NCBI RefSeq assembly: GCF_028640845.1
Contig: NC_080539.1
Coordinates: 179,255,459-179,319,458, forward strand
DNA: 64,000 bases
Reading direction: 5' to 3'
DNA from: Ahaetulla prasina
Lineage: Eukaryota; Chordata; Lepidosauria; Squamata; Colubridae
Position 1 is the stretch's first letter. Every line of letters begins with the position of its first letter. Under the pieces are notes generated by a model, which saw only the letters and a list, made by a program, of their open reading frames with translations, had not been told where the DNA came from and searched no databases. Shown here piece by piece: positions 54,601 through 57,600 of this stretch. The position numbers and the translations under genes are program-made.

Positions 54601-57600
54601 GGAAGGAAGGAAGGAAGGAAGGAAGGAAGGAAGGAAGGAAGGAAGGATTTTAGAAGACATTTGTTCTATTTTGTGGGCCCCAAGTCTATTTTTTTTGATA
54701 TGTCATACAAATTGAATGTACCCAATGTATGATATATTGATTTGATGTAGAGATTACAATGCTGGCATAGAAACCAGGAGTCTAGTTCTAGTCTAGTTAT
54801 ATTCCTTATCAATATGAGTTATTAAATTTTCCATAAGATATTTTTGTTCCATAAAAAAGGGGTGAAATCCACAAGAAAACTAAAGCATTATGAGGAGATG
54901 AAGCTTATCAAATATGGATATCTCTCACAAAGCTACAGTCAGGATGACTACGTGTGAATGTGACTTTCATTTGAAGACTGAAGTTCTACCAGTCTCTGAA
55001 TCCTGGGGATTTACACATTTATGTTGTTTCAGAACCAGCTGCAGATCTGTATAGTCACAAAAGACTATCTAGTTCAGGGGTCTCCAACCTTAGTAACTTT
55101 AAGGTTTGTGGACTTCAACTCCCAGAGTTCCTCAGCCAGCTGGCTGAGGAACTCTGGGAGTTGAAGTCCACAAACCTTAAAGTTACTAAGGTTGGAGACC
55201 CCTGATCTACTTCTAAGACCTTTTGCTTCCAGAGCCAAGCTGGGTATTCTTGTCAATGCTGTGGGCATACACAGTGAGAACTTTACCTTCTTGGATTCAT
55301 AGCAATATAACTTCTCTCACATCCCATGCAGCTTCAGTATCCTGTTACTATTTCAATCTATTTAGTAGGGATTGTTTAGCTTTTATTGTTCCTTTTTCAA
55401 CCACAACAATGTGCAATTCCAGTTACAGTATTGAGGAAGTGCCTGTTGCAAATCAATAATGCATGCTATCTTTTTATTATCACACCTCTTTGGAGCTATT
55501 GAACACAGGGAAGGAAAGGTGGCTTGATGACTTTGTGGCTCAACCTACGTAATGTTGTACGGGGATGAACTTGGGAATCAGAGGAAAAAGCTATAGCTAG
55601 GGAAATGATTAGGTAAGAGGCAGCTTAGCCCATAAAAGGAATGTTTTCTTGGGCTGCAAAGGGAGAAATGTACTATCAGGCTTGCAAGATTCTATTAACT
55701 AACCTTACAATAAATTAGAATTAGTCCATCTAGTCATGCTTCCTGTCTGGATTACCAGAACTGGTTAGATGTTGTGACAAACTGAAAAATGCACCTATAT
55801 CTGATATGTACAGAAAAAGTGAGTGGGAGTAGCAACGTATTTATTTTTATATGGAGTGGGTGATAGGAGACTTTTTACTACAGGAGCTATGGCAGCATAT
55901 GTGCTGACTGAATGCCATTTTGCATTCTCTTGTCACAGAGCTGGAACACGAATTACTTTGTGATGATCTCTGCATTTTCTCAACATTTTGAAGTTGGCAG
56001 ATGTGAACATAACCAAAATCAAGTTCAAAGTTCATTGGAGGATCTGGGGGATAAATGGAAGAAGTTGTAGTTTAAAGGTATCTTAATATTAACGCTCCCC
56101 ACTGAAATGGTACAGGGTGAAGCACCCAAACATTTACATTCTTAAAATCTCCCTCTGTGTCTGTATGTTTGTAACTGGAGACAGCACAAACGTAGCTTCA
56201 TCTCACCTCAACCGAATTAGAAAAAAAAACAACACCAAGAATTGTCCCATTCAGCGTTGGGTTCAGGGGTTTCAGGCTGTGTTAAATGTGTCTTTTCATT
56301 TGATGGAGGGACTTCTGCTCCATGATATATTGTGCCGAAACATATCTGCGATACCACAGTACTCCTTTTGGTTAGCAGGCCACTGACATGTGATGCTTCC
56401 ACATTTCATCATTACTGAGTGCTTCACAAAAATGCCTTAAACACCTGATTGCCTGAAAATACCCAGATATCCACTGAACCCTTATGAAAGCTTGAGAACC
56501 TGCCTTACTTCTATTTTTCAATTCTCTAATTTTAAAAAAAATGCTTGAAATGTCATTTTCTGTTTTTATATGATTATTTTTTACTTGAAAATAAAATCTC
56601 TGGAAACAGAATTGTAAAGCAAAGGGGTTAGGGAAATCCTGAGCAAAAAGAGTTTCTAAAATAAAACATTTTGGGCTGAAAATTTCTGCAAACCCTGTAA
56701 CCTTTTTTTTTAGTTCACTTACCTATTTTAATTCCATGGCCCATAATGTTGTAAAAAGTATTATTTTCAATCTTGAAATCTGATATTCCTGATAAGCTAA
56801 CTCCCTGAGCAAAAGAATCCAGTACAACACAATGTTTCATATAAGATTCTAAAAAAAAAGAAAAAGAAAAAGACTTGAATACAGACCAGCAAAACTGAAA
56901 AGTGATGCAATTCCGTAGTGTTTAAAAGTCTCCTTTTCAGCCAGAATTCCCATGACATATTACAGTGGATTTAAAGACAGTGGAGGAATAAATATTGTTC
57001 TAGTAGTGAGATGGGCAGCATATACATTTAGTAAAATAATAAAATGACATATATACAGTTTCCTCCAAAAAATAAGACCCTGTCTTATATTTTTTTGAAC
57101 CTCAAAATAAGTGCTTGGCCTCATTTTCGAGGAGGTCTTATTATTTTGGGGCGCGTAGAGCAAGATGGGGCTCCTTTTGTTATCTTACCTGATTTCCAGC
57201 TCTGTCTCCCTAACCCTAACCAGAACCAATAGCAGGGACTGGCTGTGCATGTCGTTAAATATTTTTGGGGAGGGCTTATTTTCAGGGGGGACTTATTTTA
57301 GCACATGCGCTCAAAAGCCCAATTGGGCTTATTATCCGAGGAGGTCTTATTTTCGGGGAAACAGGGTATCAAAATTAGAATGTACCAATAGTTGTTTCAA
57401 ATAGCAGCAAAATTATTTAAATCAATTACATCAAATGGATGAAAAGCTGAGAGAAAATAACAGAAGTTTAACTACCAGCAGAAGTACTGAGTGAGTTTAT
57501 GCAGGGAGTTTAACAGATAAATTGCCATCATTAAGGAAGTCCTATCAGAAGTGGAGGAAGCTTCCAGAAACAATTCCTTTTTAAGCTAAATCTTTAACTA

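Larger units (their letters stand above)
51543..56722. other. intron(s) between PKHD1 exons 4 and 5
   Basis: 5,180 nt. May conceal one small exon (phase 1-1). Contains the (CTGC)n(CTAT)n array, a repeat fragment at 53470-53530, a GGAA microsatellite and the 130-bp palindrome. 51985-53460 and 55215-56722 show nothing recognised. Confidence 0.65.

Noticed and set aside
55260..55330. Second candidate exon with CAG and GTAAAG borders
   Set aside because: Length 55 nt does not fit phase 1-1 and the frame meets TGA.
56217..56402. Candidate for the missing PKHD1 segment (contains NISW)
   Set aside because: No donor of suitable phase and the match to ISW is short enough to be chance.
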